DNA of 64,000 nt from Actinobacteria bacterium OK074 (GCA_001298575.1 LJCV01000249.1:1-64000), one strand, 5' to 3'; positions 15,302-25,646 are shown, counted from the first letter of the stretch. Program-made: numbers and translations. The notes: generated from the letters alone by a model not told the origin.

Positions 15302-17134
15302 GTGCATCTGCTTCACCAGCGCGGTCCGCTGCACGACCTGCCGGACACCCCGCAGGCGTACGACGCGGTCCTCGCCGACGTCACCGAACAGGCCCTGGCC
15401 CGCCTCGCGGACCAGGACGGCAGCCTCGAACACCCCGACGCCGACGACGACATCGGCGACACCTCCCTCGGCATCACCTCCCTGCTCGCCCTCGCCTGGC
15501 AGCGCACCAAGGACCCGCGCCTGCCCGACGCGGTGCGCCGCAGCCTCGCCTTCCACCTGCGCGAGCGGGTGTACACCGAGGACAACCCCGGCTACCCCAA
15601 CCTCACCGTCCGCAACTCGGGCCTGCCGTACGCCCGTTACGTCCTGGAGGCGGGCGCGCACCCCATCGGCGACTGGCCGAGCACGGTGTGGGCGCTGCTC
15701 CAGGCGGTGAACGTCCTGGACACGGCCGAGGGACTGGTCGACGACGCGCAGCGCGCCGGACTCACCGAGGTGGCACACGGCTACTGGCGCTGGCTGACGG
15801 AGGCGACCTTCTTCAACCCGCAGGAGGCGGGCAACCAGGCGATCGGCTGCGTGGTCGGCGGCCTGATGCTCGCCGCCCACCTGCCCCGCGAACAGGGCGA
15901 ACCGGTCCGCCGCCGCGCGCTGGACCTCTACGCCCGCAAGATCCGCGCCCACCGGGTACGGGACCGGGGCGCCCTGCTGCCGCCCGAGCACGGCGGCGCC
16001 TACGACAACAACTACGGCCCCATCTCCCTGTCGTTCCTCGCCCAGGCCCACCGGGTCAGCGGCGAGGAGATGTTCGCCGAGGACGGCGACGCGCTCGCCC
16101 ACTACCTCGACGCGCGCCTGACGGGCGGCGGCTTCGACAACGGCGGGCCGCGCTACAGCGAGCAGCACTCCGCCTTCGAATCGGTCCTGGGCCTGCGGTA
16201 CTTCGGCGCCCGCATCGGCGCGGACCTCGGCCGCTACCGGGGCGACAGCCGCTGGGCCCGGCACGCGGTCAAGGCCGACGGCGGGGTCGACGGCCACTTC
16301 GCCTGGATGCTGGTCTGGCAGATCCAGGACACCACGCCCTGGCACCGCGAGCCGTCGACGGCGCCCGCACGGCACCAACTGCGCGCGGACACGGTCTCGG
16401 TGGCCTTCGACGACCACATGACCCCGGCGGTCGTCGAGGCGGCCGGCACCTACTACCTGCCCGCCGCCGTCAACCGCCAGCACGGCTTCGGCCCGGTCAC
16501 CGACGGCTTCCTGCTGACCCGACCCATGGGCGAGGTCCGCGTCCGCGACCTGAGCGCGGACGGACTGACCGCCAAGCTGGTCACCAAGCCGGTCGTCGGC
16601 CGCGACCACGTCCTGCGGCACGTCCGCTCCCTGTACGTCACCGACGGCACCCGCCTGTGGCTGACGGTCGCCGTCGAACGCCTCGACGGCACCCCGTACC
16701 TGCTCGCCGGGCTGCCCTACGCGGCCGACGACGGCGACCGGGTGCGCAGGACCGCCACCGGGAAGGTGGCCGCGGCCGGTGAACTGCGCCTGACGCACCC
16801 GGAGTCGGCCGGACCGGAGTACTTCGACACCCGCGAGGCCCGCACCCAGGAGCAGGCGGCCTTCGCCCTGGCCGCCGACCCGCGCGGCTACGGCAACCCG
16901 GACGAGGGCTGGCGCCACCTGGTCTCCTCCTCCGCGCTGGAGGCCGACCCCGCCCCCGGCGCCCCGGACGGCCTGCACGTCTTCGCGGTCCGCTACGGCG
17001 AAGAGGGCCGGTACGCCCCGGAGTTCGAGCACACCGCAAAGGGCCTGACCGTCCGCACGGAGGCGTTCACGGCCACGATCGGGGAACCGGCGGGAGACGC
17101 GCACGGGGAACCCGAACTGCTGCTGCACGGGTGA
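15302..17134 (+). CDS. Large cytoplasmic protein of sugar operon, (alpha/alpha)-toroid-like
   Basis: A 610-residue protein without signal peptide. Residues about 1-340 are helical with recurring paired-helix patterns (LADVTEQALARLADQDGS, LGITSLLALAWQRTKDPR, PSTVWALLQAVNVL) and conserved aromatic/acidic stretches such as PPEHGGAYDNNYGPISLSF, resembling (alpha/alpha)6-barrel glycosidases or lyases. Residues about 340-610 are beta rich, like the sandwich domains attached to heparinase II/III-type lyases. It starts six bases after the MalG stop, so it is translationally linked to the importer and most likely processes the imported oligosaccharide inside the cell. I do not recognise the family confidently and cannot name catalytic residues. 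GTG 15302 lacks a strong ribosome site. Confidence 0.6.
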   Translation: MHLLHQRGPLHDLPDTPQAYDAVLADVTEQALARLADQDGSLEHPDADDDIGDTSLGITSLLALAWQRTKDPRLPDAVRRSLAFHLRERVYTEDNPGYPNLTVRNSGLPYARYVLEAGAHPIGDWPSTVWALLQAVNVLDTAEGLVDDAQRAGLTEVAHGYWRWLTEATFFNPQEAGNQAIGCVVGGLMLAAHLPREQGEPVRRRALDLYARKIRAHRVRDRGALLPPEHGGAYDNNYGPISLSFLAQAHRVSGEEMFAEDGDALAHYLDARLTGGGFDNGGPRYSEQHSAFESVLGLRYFGARIGADLGRYRGDSRWARHAVKADGGVDGHFAWMLVWQIQDTTPWHREPSTAPARHQLRADTVSVAFDDHMTPAVVEAAGTYYLPAAVNRQHGFGPVTDGFLLTRPMGEVRVRDLSADGLTAKLVTKPVVGRDHVLRHVRSLYVTDGTRLWLTVAVERLDGTPYLLAGLPYAADDGDRVRRTATGKVAAAGELRLTHPESAGPEYFDTREARTQEQAAFALAADPRGYGNPDEGWRHLVSSSALEADPAPGAPDGLHVFAVRYGEEGRYAPEFEHTAKGLTVRTEAFTATIGEPAGDAHGEPELLLHG

Positions 17135-17163
17135 ACCGCCGGGCGTGGAGCCCGAGTTGAGGT

Positions 17164-17200
17164 GAGCCGGTCCGTTTTCAAGCGTCAGACGGACCGGCTC
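17164..17200. terminator. Hairpin terminator between convergent operons
   Basis: A 12-bp perfect stem GAGCCGGTCCGT/ACGGACCGGCTC with a 13-base loop lies 30 bases after the plus-strand operon. Its right arm overlaps the last codons of the minus-strand kinase gene (stop at 17185), so it can end both transcripts. Confidence 0.75.
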
Positions 17201-17853
17201 GTCCGTCCGTACGGCAGGGGCAGCGCCGTGTCCGGCACCACCAGGTCCGCGCGGTCCCGGGTGTCCGCGACCAGGTCGGCGTTGCGCTGGTCGGTGCCCA
17301 ACGACCAGGCCACGGCCGTCTCGTGGTCCTTGCCGAACTCCTCGTGCCGGGCCACCAGCCGGCGCACCCGCTCGTCCTCGGCGGGCGCGCAGAACCAGAC
17401 CTCGTCCAGCTGCGGCCGCACCCGCGCCCACGCGCCCGTGCCGAGGAGTAGGTAGTTGCCCTCGGTCACGACCAGCCGGGCCGACGGCAGAACCGGGAGC
17501 GCGCCCGCGAGCGGCTGCTCCAGCACCCGCTCGAAACCGGGCGCGTACACGACCTCGTCGTCCCCCTCCTCGCGCAGCCGCCGCAGCAGCGCCGCGTACC
17601 CGGCCGCGTCGAACGTGTCGGGGGCGCCCTTGCGGTCGCGGCGGCCCAGCCGGTCCAGTTCGGCGTCGGCGAGGTGGAAGCCGTCCATCGGCACGTGTGC
17701 CACCCAGGGCGGCCCGTCGCCGTTCAGCTCACGGACGAGGTGTTCGGCCAGGGTGGTCTTGCCCGCGCCCGGGCTGCCCGTGATACCGAGGATCGCCCGC
17801 CGGCCGGGGCGGGCCAGGGCGGCGGCCCGGCGCAGGAGGTCGTCGAAGGTCAT
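17185..17853 (-). CDS. P-loop nucleoside/sugar kinase-like protein (uridine/pantothenate kinase fold)
   Basis: A 222-residue P-loop kinase of the uridine kinase/pantothenate kinase/YggC group. Walker A is ILGITGSPGAGKTTLAEHL near residue 20-38; HVPMDGFHLADAELDRLGRRD is the characteristic substrate-binding segment, and VVTEGNYLLLGTGAWARVRP supplies the Walker B-like acid. It should phosphorylate a small hydroxylated molecule (nucleoside, sugar or pantothenate-like). It starts six bases after the last ATPase gene of the peptide-type importer, so it is the final gene of that operon and probably acts on the imported compound. The substrate cannot be read from sequence. Confidence 0.75.
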   Translation of the reverse strand: MTFDDLLRRAAALARPGRRAILGITGSPGAGKTTLAEHLVRELNGDGPPWVAHVPMDGFHLADAELDRLGRRDRKGAPDTFDAAGYAALLRRLREEGDDEVVYAPGFERVLEQPLAGALPVLPSARLVVTEGNYLLLGTGAWARVRPQLDEVWFCAPAEDERVRRLVARHEEFGKDHETAVAWSLGTDQRNADLVADTRDRADLVVPDTALPLPYGRTSRSV

Positions 17854-17859
17854 ACGCGG

Positions 17860-18812
<953 letters not shown>

Positions 18813-18816
<4 letters not shown>

Positions 18817-19832
18817 GCTCCAACTCCCTTCGCCGGTACGGCTTTGCGCGCGTCCGCGGGCAGCACGCACGCGTCCAGATGGCCGGGCCGCCCGTGCCGC
18901 TGCCGCAGTTCGGGCCGCTGCTCGCAGGCCGCCCGCGCCTGGGCGCAGCGCGGCGCGAACGCGCACCCCGGCGGCCGGTCAACTCCGGTCAGCGGAGCGC
19001 CCGGGATCGCGGGCAGCCGGTCGGCGACCGGCCCCTCCAGCGCCGGGACCGAACCCAACAGGCCCTTCGTGTAAGGGTGTTGCGGGTCGAAGAGCACCTC
19101 GTCGCGGCTGCCCTGCTCCACGATGCGGCCCGCGTACATCACGGCGACCCGGTCGGCGACCTCGGCGACCACCCCCAGGTCGTGCGTGATCAGCAGCACC
19201 GCCGTGCCGTGCTCGCGCTGCACCTCTTTGATGACGGACAGCACCTGGGCCTGGATCGTCACGTCCAGCGCGGTGGTCGGCTCGTCCGCGACGATCACGG
19301 CCGGGTCGTTGGCCAGCCCCATCGCGATCATCACCCGCTGCCGCATGCCGCCGGACAGCTGGTGCGGATAGGCGCGGGCCGCACGCTCCGGCGCGGCGAC
19401 GCCGACCTCGCCCAGCAGCTCCACCGCCCTCTCCAGCGCTGCCGCGCGCGGCACCCGGCGGTGCGCCCGGAGCACCTCGCCGACCTGGGCGCCCGCCCGG
19501 TGCAGCGGGTTGAGGGCGGCCAGCGCGTCCTGGAAGACCACGGCGATCTCGTTGCCGCGCACGGCCCGCAACTCCGCCTCGGACGCCCCGACCAGATCGC
19601 GGCCGTGCAGCAGGGCCGCGCCGCCGACATGGGTACGCGGCCCGCGGCTCAGCCCGACCAGGCTCATCGCCAGCGCCGACTTCCCCGACCCCGACTCGCC
19701 CACCAGCGCGAGGATCTCGCCCCTGTGCAGCGTGAGGTCGACGCCGCCCACGGCCGGCAGCCGCCCGGAGGGCACGTCGAAGGCCACGCGCAGGTCCCGT
19801 ACCTCCAGAACGGGGGTTGGGGCGGAGGTCAT
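18813..19832 (-). CDS. Oligopeptide/dipeptide ABC transporter ATP-binding protein, OppD type
   Basis: A 339-residue ATPase. Walker A LVGESGSGKSALAMSL lies near residue 40-55, the signature QLSGGMRQRVMIAMGL near 155 and Walker B VIVADEPTTALDVTIQAQ after it; the C-terminal motif PGCAFAPRCAQARAAC has the OppD cysteine pattern. With the OppF-type protein it energises the two Dpp-type permeases. ATG 19832 overlaps the stop of the upstream alpha/beta hydrolase gene (ATGA). Confidence 0.93.
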
Positions 19833-20527
19833 GGCGTACCCCCGACCGCCACGGCCGCCCTGTGGATCAGGTCGGCCACCCGATCGGGCCAGACCAGCGT
19901 CGTGTAGTGGCTGCCCGGGACGTGCTCCACCGTCGCCTTCATGCGCGCGGCCATGTCCCGCTGGATTTCCGGTCGCAGCGTCTTGTCGTCGTCGGCGACC
20001 AGGTACCAGCTCGGCAGGGTGCGCCAGGCGGGTGTGCCGGTCGGCTGGGTGAAGATGAGGTTCTCGGCGCGGCGGCCCTCGGCGTCGACGATCTTCCGCT
20101 GCGCGGGGGAGAGGTCGGGGCCGATCTCCGCCCAGAACGCGTCGCTCGTCTCCGACTTCCAGTCGCCGTTCGGGCCCCGGCGCATGTACTTGGAGATCTC
20201 GGCGGGCTCGTACCGCTCGACGATCCGGTTGACGGTCTCGCCCTCGTCCGGCCCGAACGCCGCGATGTACACCAGCCCCTTGACCCGCGGGTCGCGGCCC
20301 ACGTCGGTGATGACGGCACCGCCGTAGGAGTGCCCGGCCAGCAGCACCGGGCCCTCGGTGGTGTCCAGGGCGGCGAGGGTGTTGGCGACGTCGTCGGCCA
20401 GGGAGGTCATGGGGTTGGTGACCGTGACCGTGCGGTGGCCGCGGGCGGTCAGCAGGGGTTCGACCAGCGACCAGGTGGTGGGCCGTCCGCCCGCGCCGTG
20501 CACCAGCACGATGTCCATGCGGCTCAT
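19829..20527 (-). CDS. Alpha/beta hydrolase embedded in the peptide-importer operon
   Basis: A 232-residue esterase-like hydrolase of the small cytosolic type (RutD/methyl-esterase-like). The strand-loop MDIVLVHGAGGRPTTWSLV provides the oxyanion region, LLAGHSYGGAVI holds the nucleophile serine, and PGSHYTTLVWPDRVADLI near the C-terminus holds the histidine. No signal peptide is present, so it acts in the cytoplasm. It overlaps the permease gene upstream and the ATPase gene downstream by four bases each (ATGA), an unusual position for a hydrolase inside a transporter unit and strong evidence that its substrate is the imported compound. ATG 20527 was chosen on this overlap and AGGAGA just upstream; ATG 20518 is an in-frame alternative. 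Confidence 0.85.
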   Translation of the reverse strand: MSRMDIVLVHGAGGRPTTWSLVEPLLTARGHRTVTVTNPMTSLADDVANTLAALDTTEGPVLLAGHSYGGAVITDVGRDPRVKGLVYIAAFGPDEGETVNRIVERYEPAEISKYMRRGPNGDWKSETSDAFWAEIGPDLSPAQRKIVDAEGRRAENLIFTQPTGTPAWRTLPSWYLVADDDKTLRPEIQRDMAARMKATVEHVPGSHYTTLVWPDRVADLIHRAAVAVGGTP

Positions 20528-21597
20528 CCTCTCCTCAGACGCGGGTCCAGGACCGTGCAGAGCAGGTCCACCGCGTGGTTGACCAGGGTGAACAGCAGGG
20601 CGATGGCGAGTGCCGCGCCCTGCACGACGGGGTAGTCCCGCTGGAGCACCGCCTGCACGAGCAGACGGCCGACCCCGGCGTACGAGAAGACGGTCTCGGT
20701 GATCACCGAGCCGCCGAGCAGCGAACCGAACTGGAGCCCGAGCACGGTGACGATGGGCAGCCACGCGTTGCGCAGCACGTGCCGGCGGATCACGGCGGAC
20801 TCCCGCAGTCCCTTCATCCGGGCGGTGCGCACGAAGTCGTCGCCCAGCACCTCCAGGACCGAGGCGCGCACGATCCGGGTGACGTACCCGGCCATGGACA
20901 GGGCGAGGGTGACCGCGGGCAGGATCAGGTGTTGCAGCCACGGCCACACCAGGTCGGGGCGGTCCTGGAGGATCGCGTCCAGGAGCACGAAGTTGGTGGT
21001 CGGGTGGTAGTCGAGCGAACTGGGCAGCCGCCCCAGCACCGGCAGCCAGCGCAGCCACACACCGAAGACGACGATGCCGAGCACCCCGAGCGCGAACCAC
21101 GGCAGGGAGAAGCTCACCGTGGCCACGGTCCGGATCGAGGTGTCCGCCCAACTGCCCCTGCGCAGCGCGGCGACGACCCCGGTGACCACGCCGAGCAGGA
21201 CCGCGATCGACATGGCGGCCAGCGTCAGCTCCACGGTCGCCGGAAGCGCGTCCCCGAGCAGCCCCAAAACGCTGTTCGAGCCGAAGAACGACGTGCCGAG
21301 ACGCAGATGCACCAGGTCGTTCAGGAAGCTGAAGTACTGCGTCAACAGCGGCTTGTCCAGGCCGAGTTCGCGGCTGGCCCGGGCCTCGTTCGCGGCCACG
21401 TCGGCCGCCGAGAGGTTGCTCCCGCCACCCGCGAGCGAGGTCGCGGGGGAGCCCGGCAGCAGTCGTATCGCCAGGAAGACCAGGGAGGCCAGCGCGAACA
21501 GGACCACCGGAACGGCGAGCAGCCGGCGGGCCACCAGACTGGGGAGCGTGCGCGGAACGGGCAGGCGCAGCCGGGGGATCGACGCGGCCAGGCTCAT
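20524..21597 (-). CDS. Dipeptide-type ABC transporter permease, DppB type
   Basis: A 357-residue permease with six predicted spans. The first span VVLFALASLVFLAIRLLPGSPA, the long external loop ending LDKPLLTQYFSFLNDL, and the coupling segment FVRTARMKGLRESAVIRRHVL are typical of DppB/OppB. It pairs with the DppC-type gene just upstream, overlapping it by four bases (ATGA). A 20-residue insert rich in Ser/Gly follows the first span, which is common in actinomycete members. Confidence 0.93.
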   Translation of the reverse strand: MSLAASIPRLRLPVPRTLPSLVARRLLAVPVVLFALASLVFLAIRLLPGSPATSLAGGGSNLSAADVAANEARASRELGLDKPLLTQYFSFLNDLVHLRLGTSFFGSNSVLGLLGDALPATVELTLAAMSIAVLLGVVTGVVAALRRGSWADTSIRTVATVSFSLPWFALGVLGIVVFGVWLRWLPVLGRLPSSLDYHPTTNFVLLDAILQDRPDLVWPWLQHLILPAVTLALSMAGYVTRIVRASVLEVLGDDFVRTARMKGLRESAVIRRHVLRNAWLPIVTVLGLQFGSLLGGSVITETVFSYAGVGRLLVQAVLQRDYPVVQGAALAIALLFTLVNHAVDLLCTVLDPRLRRG

Positions 21598-22478
21598 ACG
21601 GTCCCCCGCGGGTCGAGGGCGTCGCGCAGGTCGTCACCGGCGAAGTTGCAGGCGACCACGAACACCAGGGTCAGCGCGGCCGGGAGGATCACCAGCCGGG
21701 GCGCGGAGTACAGGAACTCCTGCCCGGCCTGGACCATGTAGCCCCAGTCGGGCCGCGGCGGCTGGATGCCGAGGCCGAGGTAGGAGAGCCCGGCGGCGAA
21801 CCCGGCCGCCACCGACAGCGTCATCACGACCGGCGCGAGCAGCGGGCCCGCGATGTTCGGCAGGATCTCCCGGACCAGGATGCGGGGGACACCCGTACCG
21901 CCGAGCCGGGCCGCCACCACGTAGTCGCGGGCGCTCTCGCGTGCGGCCAGGGTCCGCGCCAGCCGGGCCAGACCCGGCGCCAGCGACGCGCCGATCCCCA
22001 CGACCAGGCTGCCCCCGCCGGGACCCGCGGCCGCCACCAGCAGGATCACCAGCAGAACGGAGGGGAACGCGAGCGCCAGGTCCACCAGCCGCATCAGGAC
22101 CTGCTCGACGGCCCCGCCCGCGTACCCGGCGACCAGCCCGACCGCCGTGCCGACGGCGGCGGCCAGCGCGGTCGCCGCGAACGACACCAGCAGCAGCGGC
22201 CGCGCCCCGTGCACGAGCCGGGCCAGCTCGTCGCGGCCCAGGTCGTCCGTGCCCAGCGGATGCCCCGGGGCGCCGGGCGAGAGCAGCGCCGCCGGGGTCT
22301 GGCGCAGCGGATCCGCCGACACGACGAGCGGCCCGAGGACCGCGATCAGCACCAGGAGGGCCAGCGCCAGCCAGGACAGCAGCGCGGGCCAGGACCGGGC
22401 GAGACGACGGTGCCGAACCGCCGTACGCAGCCGGGCGGTTGCCGTCCGCACCGGGAGGGCGACCGCCGGGTCAGACAC
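21594..22478 (-). CDS. Dipeptide-type ABC transporter permease, DppC type
   Basis: A 294-residue permease with an arginine-rich cytoplasmic start, first span WPALLSWLALALLVLIAVLG, the HPLGTDDLGRDELARLVHGAR motif characteristic of DppC/OppC, coupling segment RDYVVAARLGGTGVPRILVREI, and the conserved SYLGLGIQPPRPDWGYMV near the C-terminus. It overlaps the binding-protein gene upstream by eight bases, so the whole unit is tightly coupled. Confidence 0.93.
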   Translation of the reverse strand: MSDPAVALPVRTATARLRTAVRHRRLARSWPALLSWLALALLVLIAVLGPLVVSADPLRQTPAALLSPGAPGHPLGTDDLGRDELARLVHGARPLLLVSFAATALAAAVGTAVGLVAGYAGGAVEQVLMRLVDLALAFPSVLLVILLVAAAGPGGGSLVVGIGASLAPGLARLARTLAARESARDYVVAARLGGTGVPRILVREILPNIAGPLLAPVVMTLSVAAGFAAGLSYLGLGIQPPRPDWGYMVQAGQEFLYSAPRLVILPAALTLVFVVACNFAGDDLRDALDPRGTV

Positions 22479-24153
22479 TGGCCTTCTCCTCGAAGCAGCG
22501 GTGGTTGGCGAGCGCGGGCGCGTTGATGCCCTTCACCCGGGCGCCGCTGACGACGAGGTTGGTGGAGCAGGCGAGCATGGTCAGGACCATGTAGTCCTCG
22601 GCCCACTTGCGCTGGATCTTCGTGTACGCGGCCGTGCGTTCCTTGCCCTCGGGCAGGTTCTTGGCCTTGTACAGCTCGTCCGTGAACCAGTCGGAGCCGT
22701 CGAGGGTGTCCATCCCGGAGATCGAACTGCCGTAGATGCTGGTCGGGCTGGCGAGCGAGCCGACCATGTCGTTCGGGTCGGGGATGTAGGAGTTGCGCTC
22801 CCAGATCATCAGGTCGTGGTAGCGGTCGTCCTTGTCGAGGAGCCGGGAGAAGTACGTGGCCGGGTCGACGGAGGTGGTCTGCACCTTGAACCCGACGTCG
22901 GTGAGGTTCTGCGCGACGATCTGGGCGGCCTTGGGGTGCCAGGAGTCGCTGGCCGCCATCAGCCGCAGCGTGGTGCCCGCGGCGCCCGCCTCGGCGATCA
23001 GCCGTTTCGCCTTGGCGACGTCCTGGGCGCTGAGGTCGGCGAGGCTGGTGTCGTAGGCGCTCTGGGTGGGCGGCAGGGCGTACCCCTTGGGTTCGGAGCC
23101 GATGCCGTAGAACGCCTGGGCCAGGATCGTCTTGCGGTCGATGGCCAGGTTGATGGCCTGGCGGACCTTGAGGTCGGGGATGCGCCGGGCGTCGATCATC
23201 ATGAGCGCGTCGAAGCCGCTGGTCGTGTCGTAGACGTGCACGGAGTCGTCCTTGCGCAGCTGCCCGGCCGCCGAGTACGGCGTGAACTGCGTCGCGGACA
23301 GGTCGCCGCTGAGCAGCGAGCTGACGATCGTCGACGGGTCCTGCACCTGGCGCAGCACCAGCCGGTCCACAGGCGGTTTGCCGAGCCGGAAGCCGTCGAA
23401 CGACTCCAGGGTGATGGACTGCCCGGCGGTCGCCGAGGAGAGCTTGAACGGGCCGGTGCCGACCAGGTGTTTGCCGATGTCGGCGCCGTACTTGTCGAGC
23501 GCGGCCTTGGAGATGACCCGGCCGCCGATGTCGGACAGCCGGCCCAGCACCGTGCGGTCGGGCTGCTTGAGCACCATCTTGACGGTGAGGTCGCCCTCCG
23601 CGGTCAGCGAGGCGACGTTGGTGCCGAGGCTTGCCAGCGGTCTGGTGGCACCCTTGGGTAGGGTCTTGTCGTCCGGGTCGAACTGCCGGTTCAGACTGGC
23701 CAGTACGTCTGCCGAGGTCAGCGTGGTGCCGTCGTGGAACTTCACCCCTTCGCGCAGCGTGAAGGTGTACGTCAATTGGTCCTCGGAGACCGTCCAGCTC
23801 TTGGCCAGGTCCGCGGTGGGCTCGTTCGACTCGAAGGAGATGAACGTCAGCCCGCGGCAGACACAGTCCACCGCCATCCAGTCGCCCAACGACGTGTAGA
23901 ACGCCGGGTCGTTGACCGCGCTGGTGGAGTCGATGCCCAGGGTGAGCGTGCCGCCCCCGGCGGACCCCTTGGCGTCGTCGGCCGCCGCGCCACAGGCGCT
24001 GAGCAGCGCGGGAAGACCGAACCCGACGCCCACGCCCAGCAGTCCGGCGCCGCGCAGGATGCCGCGCCGGGAGACCTGCGCGTCGGGGGCGGGCGACGAG
24101 GACGTCGAGGACGACGGGGGCATCGAGGACGCTCGCGGTGACTGATGCGGCAT
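22471..24153 (-). CDS. Family 5 (peptide/nickel type) substrate-binding lipoprotein
   Basis: A 560-residue extracellular binding protein of the SBP_bac_5 family. After a Ser/Pro-rich lead, a twin-arginine signal (VSRRGILRGAG, RR at 29-30) ends in lipobox LLSAC with the lipidated cysteine at residue 54. The mature part has GGTLTLGIDSTSAVNDPAFY, the YTFTLREGVKFHDGTTLTSADV signature region and a long C-terminal lobe. ATG 24153 is preceded by AAGGAGG at ideal spacing; 24186 is a longer alternative without one. It is the first gene of the seven-gene operon reaching 17185. Family members bind di/oligopeptides, metals or glycosides, so ligand class is open. Confidence 0.92.
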   Translation of the reverse strand: MPHQSPRASSMPPSSSTSSSPAPDAQVSRRGILRGAGLLGVGVGFGLPALLSACGAAADDAKGSAGGGTLTLGIDSTSAVNDPAFYTSLGDWMAVDCVCRGLTFISFESNEPTADLAKSWTVSEDQLTYTFTLREGVKFHDGTTLTSADVLASLNRQFDPDDKTLPKGATRPLASLGTNVASLTAEGDLTVKMVLKQPDRTVLGRLSDIGGRVISKAALDKYGADIGKHLVGTGPFKLSSATAGQSITLESFDGFRLGKPPVDRLVLRQVQDPSTIVSSLLSGDLSATQFTPYSAAGQLRKDDSVHVYDTTSGFDALMMIDARRIPDLKVRQAINLAIDRKTILAQAFYGIGSEPKGYALPPTQSAYDTSLADLSAQDVAKAKRLIAEAGAAGTTLRLMAASDSWHPKAAQIVAQNLTDVGFKVQTTSVDPATYFSRLLDKDDRYHDLMIWERNSYIPDPNDMVGSLASPTSIYGSSISGMDTLDGSDWFTDELYKAKNLPEGKERTAAYTKIQRKWAEDYMVLTMLACSTNLVVSGARVKGINAPALANHRCFEEKASV

Positions 24154-24318
24154 GAGGGCCTCCTTGGGGCACCGTTCCTGCGCCAATCGACTGCAATATG
24201 GATCTCATTCTTGCCAGATTGGATCCAAAGGGATCCTGTACGGCTCCCAAGTCCGGGCCGTATCCCGAGAGTTAAGGGCTTGTGAACCGATCTTGGCCCG
24301 AGAACTGATCCCGCGGGC

Positions 24319-24356
24319 GGCCCGGCTCCGGGCGTAGGCGCGCCGGAAGCCGGGCC
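24319..24356. terminator. Hairpin downstream of the oxidoreductase gene
   Basis: GGCCCGGCTCCGG (24319-24331) can pair with CCGGAAGCCGGGCC (24343-24356) with one bulged A and an 11-base loop. It lies 28 bases beyond the stop of the minus-strand oxidoreductase and before the peptide-importer operon, so the two units are probably transcribed separately. Confidence 0.65.
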
Positions 24357-24383
24357 GTGGCGGCCACCTGCCCGGCAGGTCGC

Positions 24384-25538
24384 TCAGGCCAGGTCCACCC
24401 ACGTTCCGCTCGCGGCGGACCGGACCATCGCGTCCACAACTGCCGCGCTGCGTACGGCGTCCGGGAGCGTGGCGCCGTACGGCGTGCCCTCGGCGACCGA
24501 ACGCAGGAAGCGGTACGCCTCGATCACCTTGAGGTCGTCGTAGCCCATCGCGTTCGCCGCGCCCGGCTGGAAGGCGCCGAACTCCCCGTCGCCCGGGCCG
24601 ACGTACACCGTGGTGACGGGCTGGTCCTGGTAGGTCGTGCCGCGGCTGACGGCCAGCTCGTTCATCCGGCGGAAGTCCCAGAACACCGCCCCCTTGGTGC
24701 CGTGCACCTCGAAGCCGTAGTTGTTCTGCTCGCCGACCGAGACCCGGCATGCCTCCAGGACACCCCGGGCGCCGGAGGCGAACCGCAGCAGGCAGTTGAC
24801 GTAGTCCTCGTTCTCGACCGGGCCCAACTCGCCCCCGGTGGCCAGGGCGTGGCCCGCGGTCGCGCCGGTGGGGCGGGCCCGCTCCGGCAGGAAGACGGCG
24901 GTGTCGGCGGCGAGGGACGCGATGTCGCCGAGCAGGTACCGGGCCAGGTCCGCGCCGTGCGAGGCCAGGTCGCCCAGGACTCCGTGGCCGCCGCGCTCCA
25001 GCTCGTAGCGCCAGGTCAGGGCGCCGTCCGGGTGGGCCGCGTAGTCGCTGAAGAGACGGACGCGGATGTGGGTGACCGCGCCCAGCTCGCCGGAGGCGAT
25101 CAGGTCGCGGGCGGCCTCGACGGCGGGCGCGTTGCGGTAGTTGAAGCCGACCGCGCCCTGGACGCCCGCCTTGGCGACCGCGTCGGCCACCGCGGTGGAG
25201 TCCGCGGTCGACAGGCCCACCGGCTTCTCGATCCAGATGTGCTTGCCCGCCTCCGCCATCGCGACGCCGATCTCGCGGTGCAGGAAGTTCGGCGCGGTGA
25301 TGCTCACCGCCTGCACGCGCGGGTCGGCGGCCACCTCGCGCCAGTCGCGGGTCATGGCCGCGAAACCGAACTGGGCGGCGGCCTCCTCGGCCCGGCCGGG
25401 CACCTCCTCGGCGACCGTCACGAGCCGCGGCCGTACGGTCAGCTGCGGAAAGTGGTGGGGGACGCGGGCGTATGCCTGGGTGTGCACCCGCCCCATCCAC
25501 CCGAAGCCGACGACGGCAACGCCGAGCGAAGTCACCAT
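24384..25538 (-). CDS. Gfo/Idh/MocA family oxidoreductase
   Basis: A 384-residue NAD(P)-dependent dehydrogenase of sugars or cyclitols. The Rossmann motif VAVVGFGWMGRVH is at the N-terminus, the cofactor-binding EKPVGLSTAD (consensus EKP) near residue 107, and the C-terminal sandwich domain carries GDLASHGADLARYLLG with the catalytic-region histidine. ATG 25538 has AAGGG seven bases upstream. The promoter region contains a perfect 12-bp palindrome TGGACCGGTCCA (25552-25563) shared with the divergent LacI gene, which probably represses it. Substrate is likely a sugar or inositol-type compound imported by a nearby carrier; this is inferred from family only. Confidence 0.88.
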   Translation of the reverse strand: MVTSLGVAVVGFGWMGRVHTQAYARVPHHFPQLTVRPRLVTVAEEVPGRAEEAAAQFGFAAMTRDWREVAADPRVQAVSITAPNFLHREIGVAMAEAGKHIWIEKPVGLSTADSTAVADAVAKAGVQGAVGFNYRNAPAVEAARDLIASGELGAVTHIRVRLFSDYAAHPDGALTWRYELERGGHGVLGDLASHGADLARYLLGDIASLAADTAVFLPERARPTGATAGHALATGGELGPVENEDYVNCLLRFASGARGVLEACRVSVGEQNNYGFEVHGTKGAVFWDFRRMNELAVSRGTTYQDQPVTTVYVGPGDGEFGAFQPGAANAMGYDDLKVIEAYRFLRSVAEGTPYGATLPDAVRSAAVVDAMVRSAASGTWVDLA

Positions 25539-25551
25539 GACTGCCCTTCTT

Positions 25552-25563
25552 TGGACCGGTCCA
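25552..25563. promoter_or_regulatory. Perfect 12-bp palindrome, probable LacI operator
   Basis: TGGACCGGTCCA lies 13 bases before the oxidoreductase start codon (on its strand) and between it and the divergent LacI gene. The same 12-mer recurs at 29752 and 30150, and a one-pair variant sits at 25633. Confidence 0.65.
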
Positions 25564-25632
25564 TAAGCTGTTGCGGCCACCCTGGAATCCGTTCGTCCTT
25601 ATGTCAATACCTTTGACAGGCGGCTGCGCCAC

Positions 25633-25646
25633 ATGGAACGGTCCAT
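25633..25646. promoter_or_regulatory. Imperfect palindrome just before the LacI start
   Basis: ATGGAACGGTCCAT is a 14-bp palindrome with one mismatched pair and ends two bases before the LacI ATG (25649). It matches the 25552 site in nine outer positions and suggests autorepression. Confidence 0.6.

Noticed and set aside
14369..17431. 1020-codon minus-strand frame under the sugar importer operon
   Set aside because: It covers three well-supported plus-strand genes, has no family motif and reads as a codon-bias shadow.
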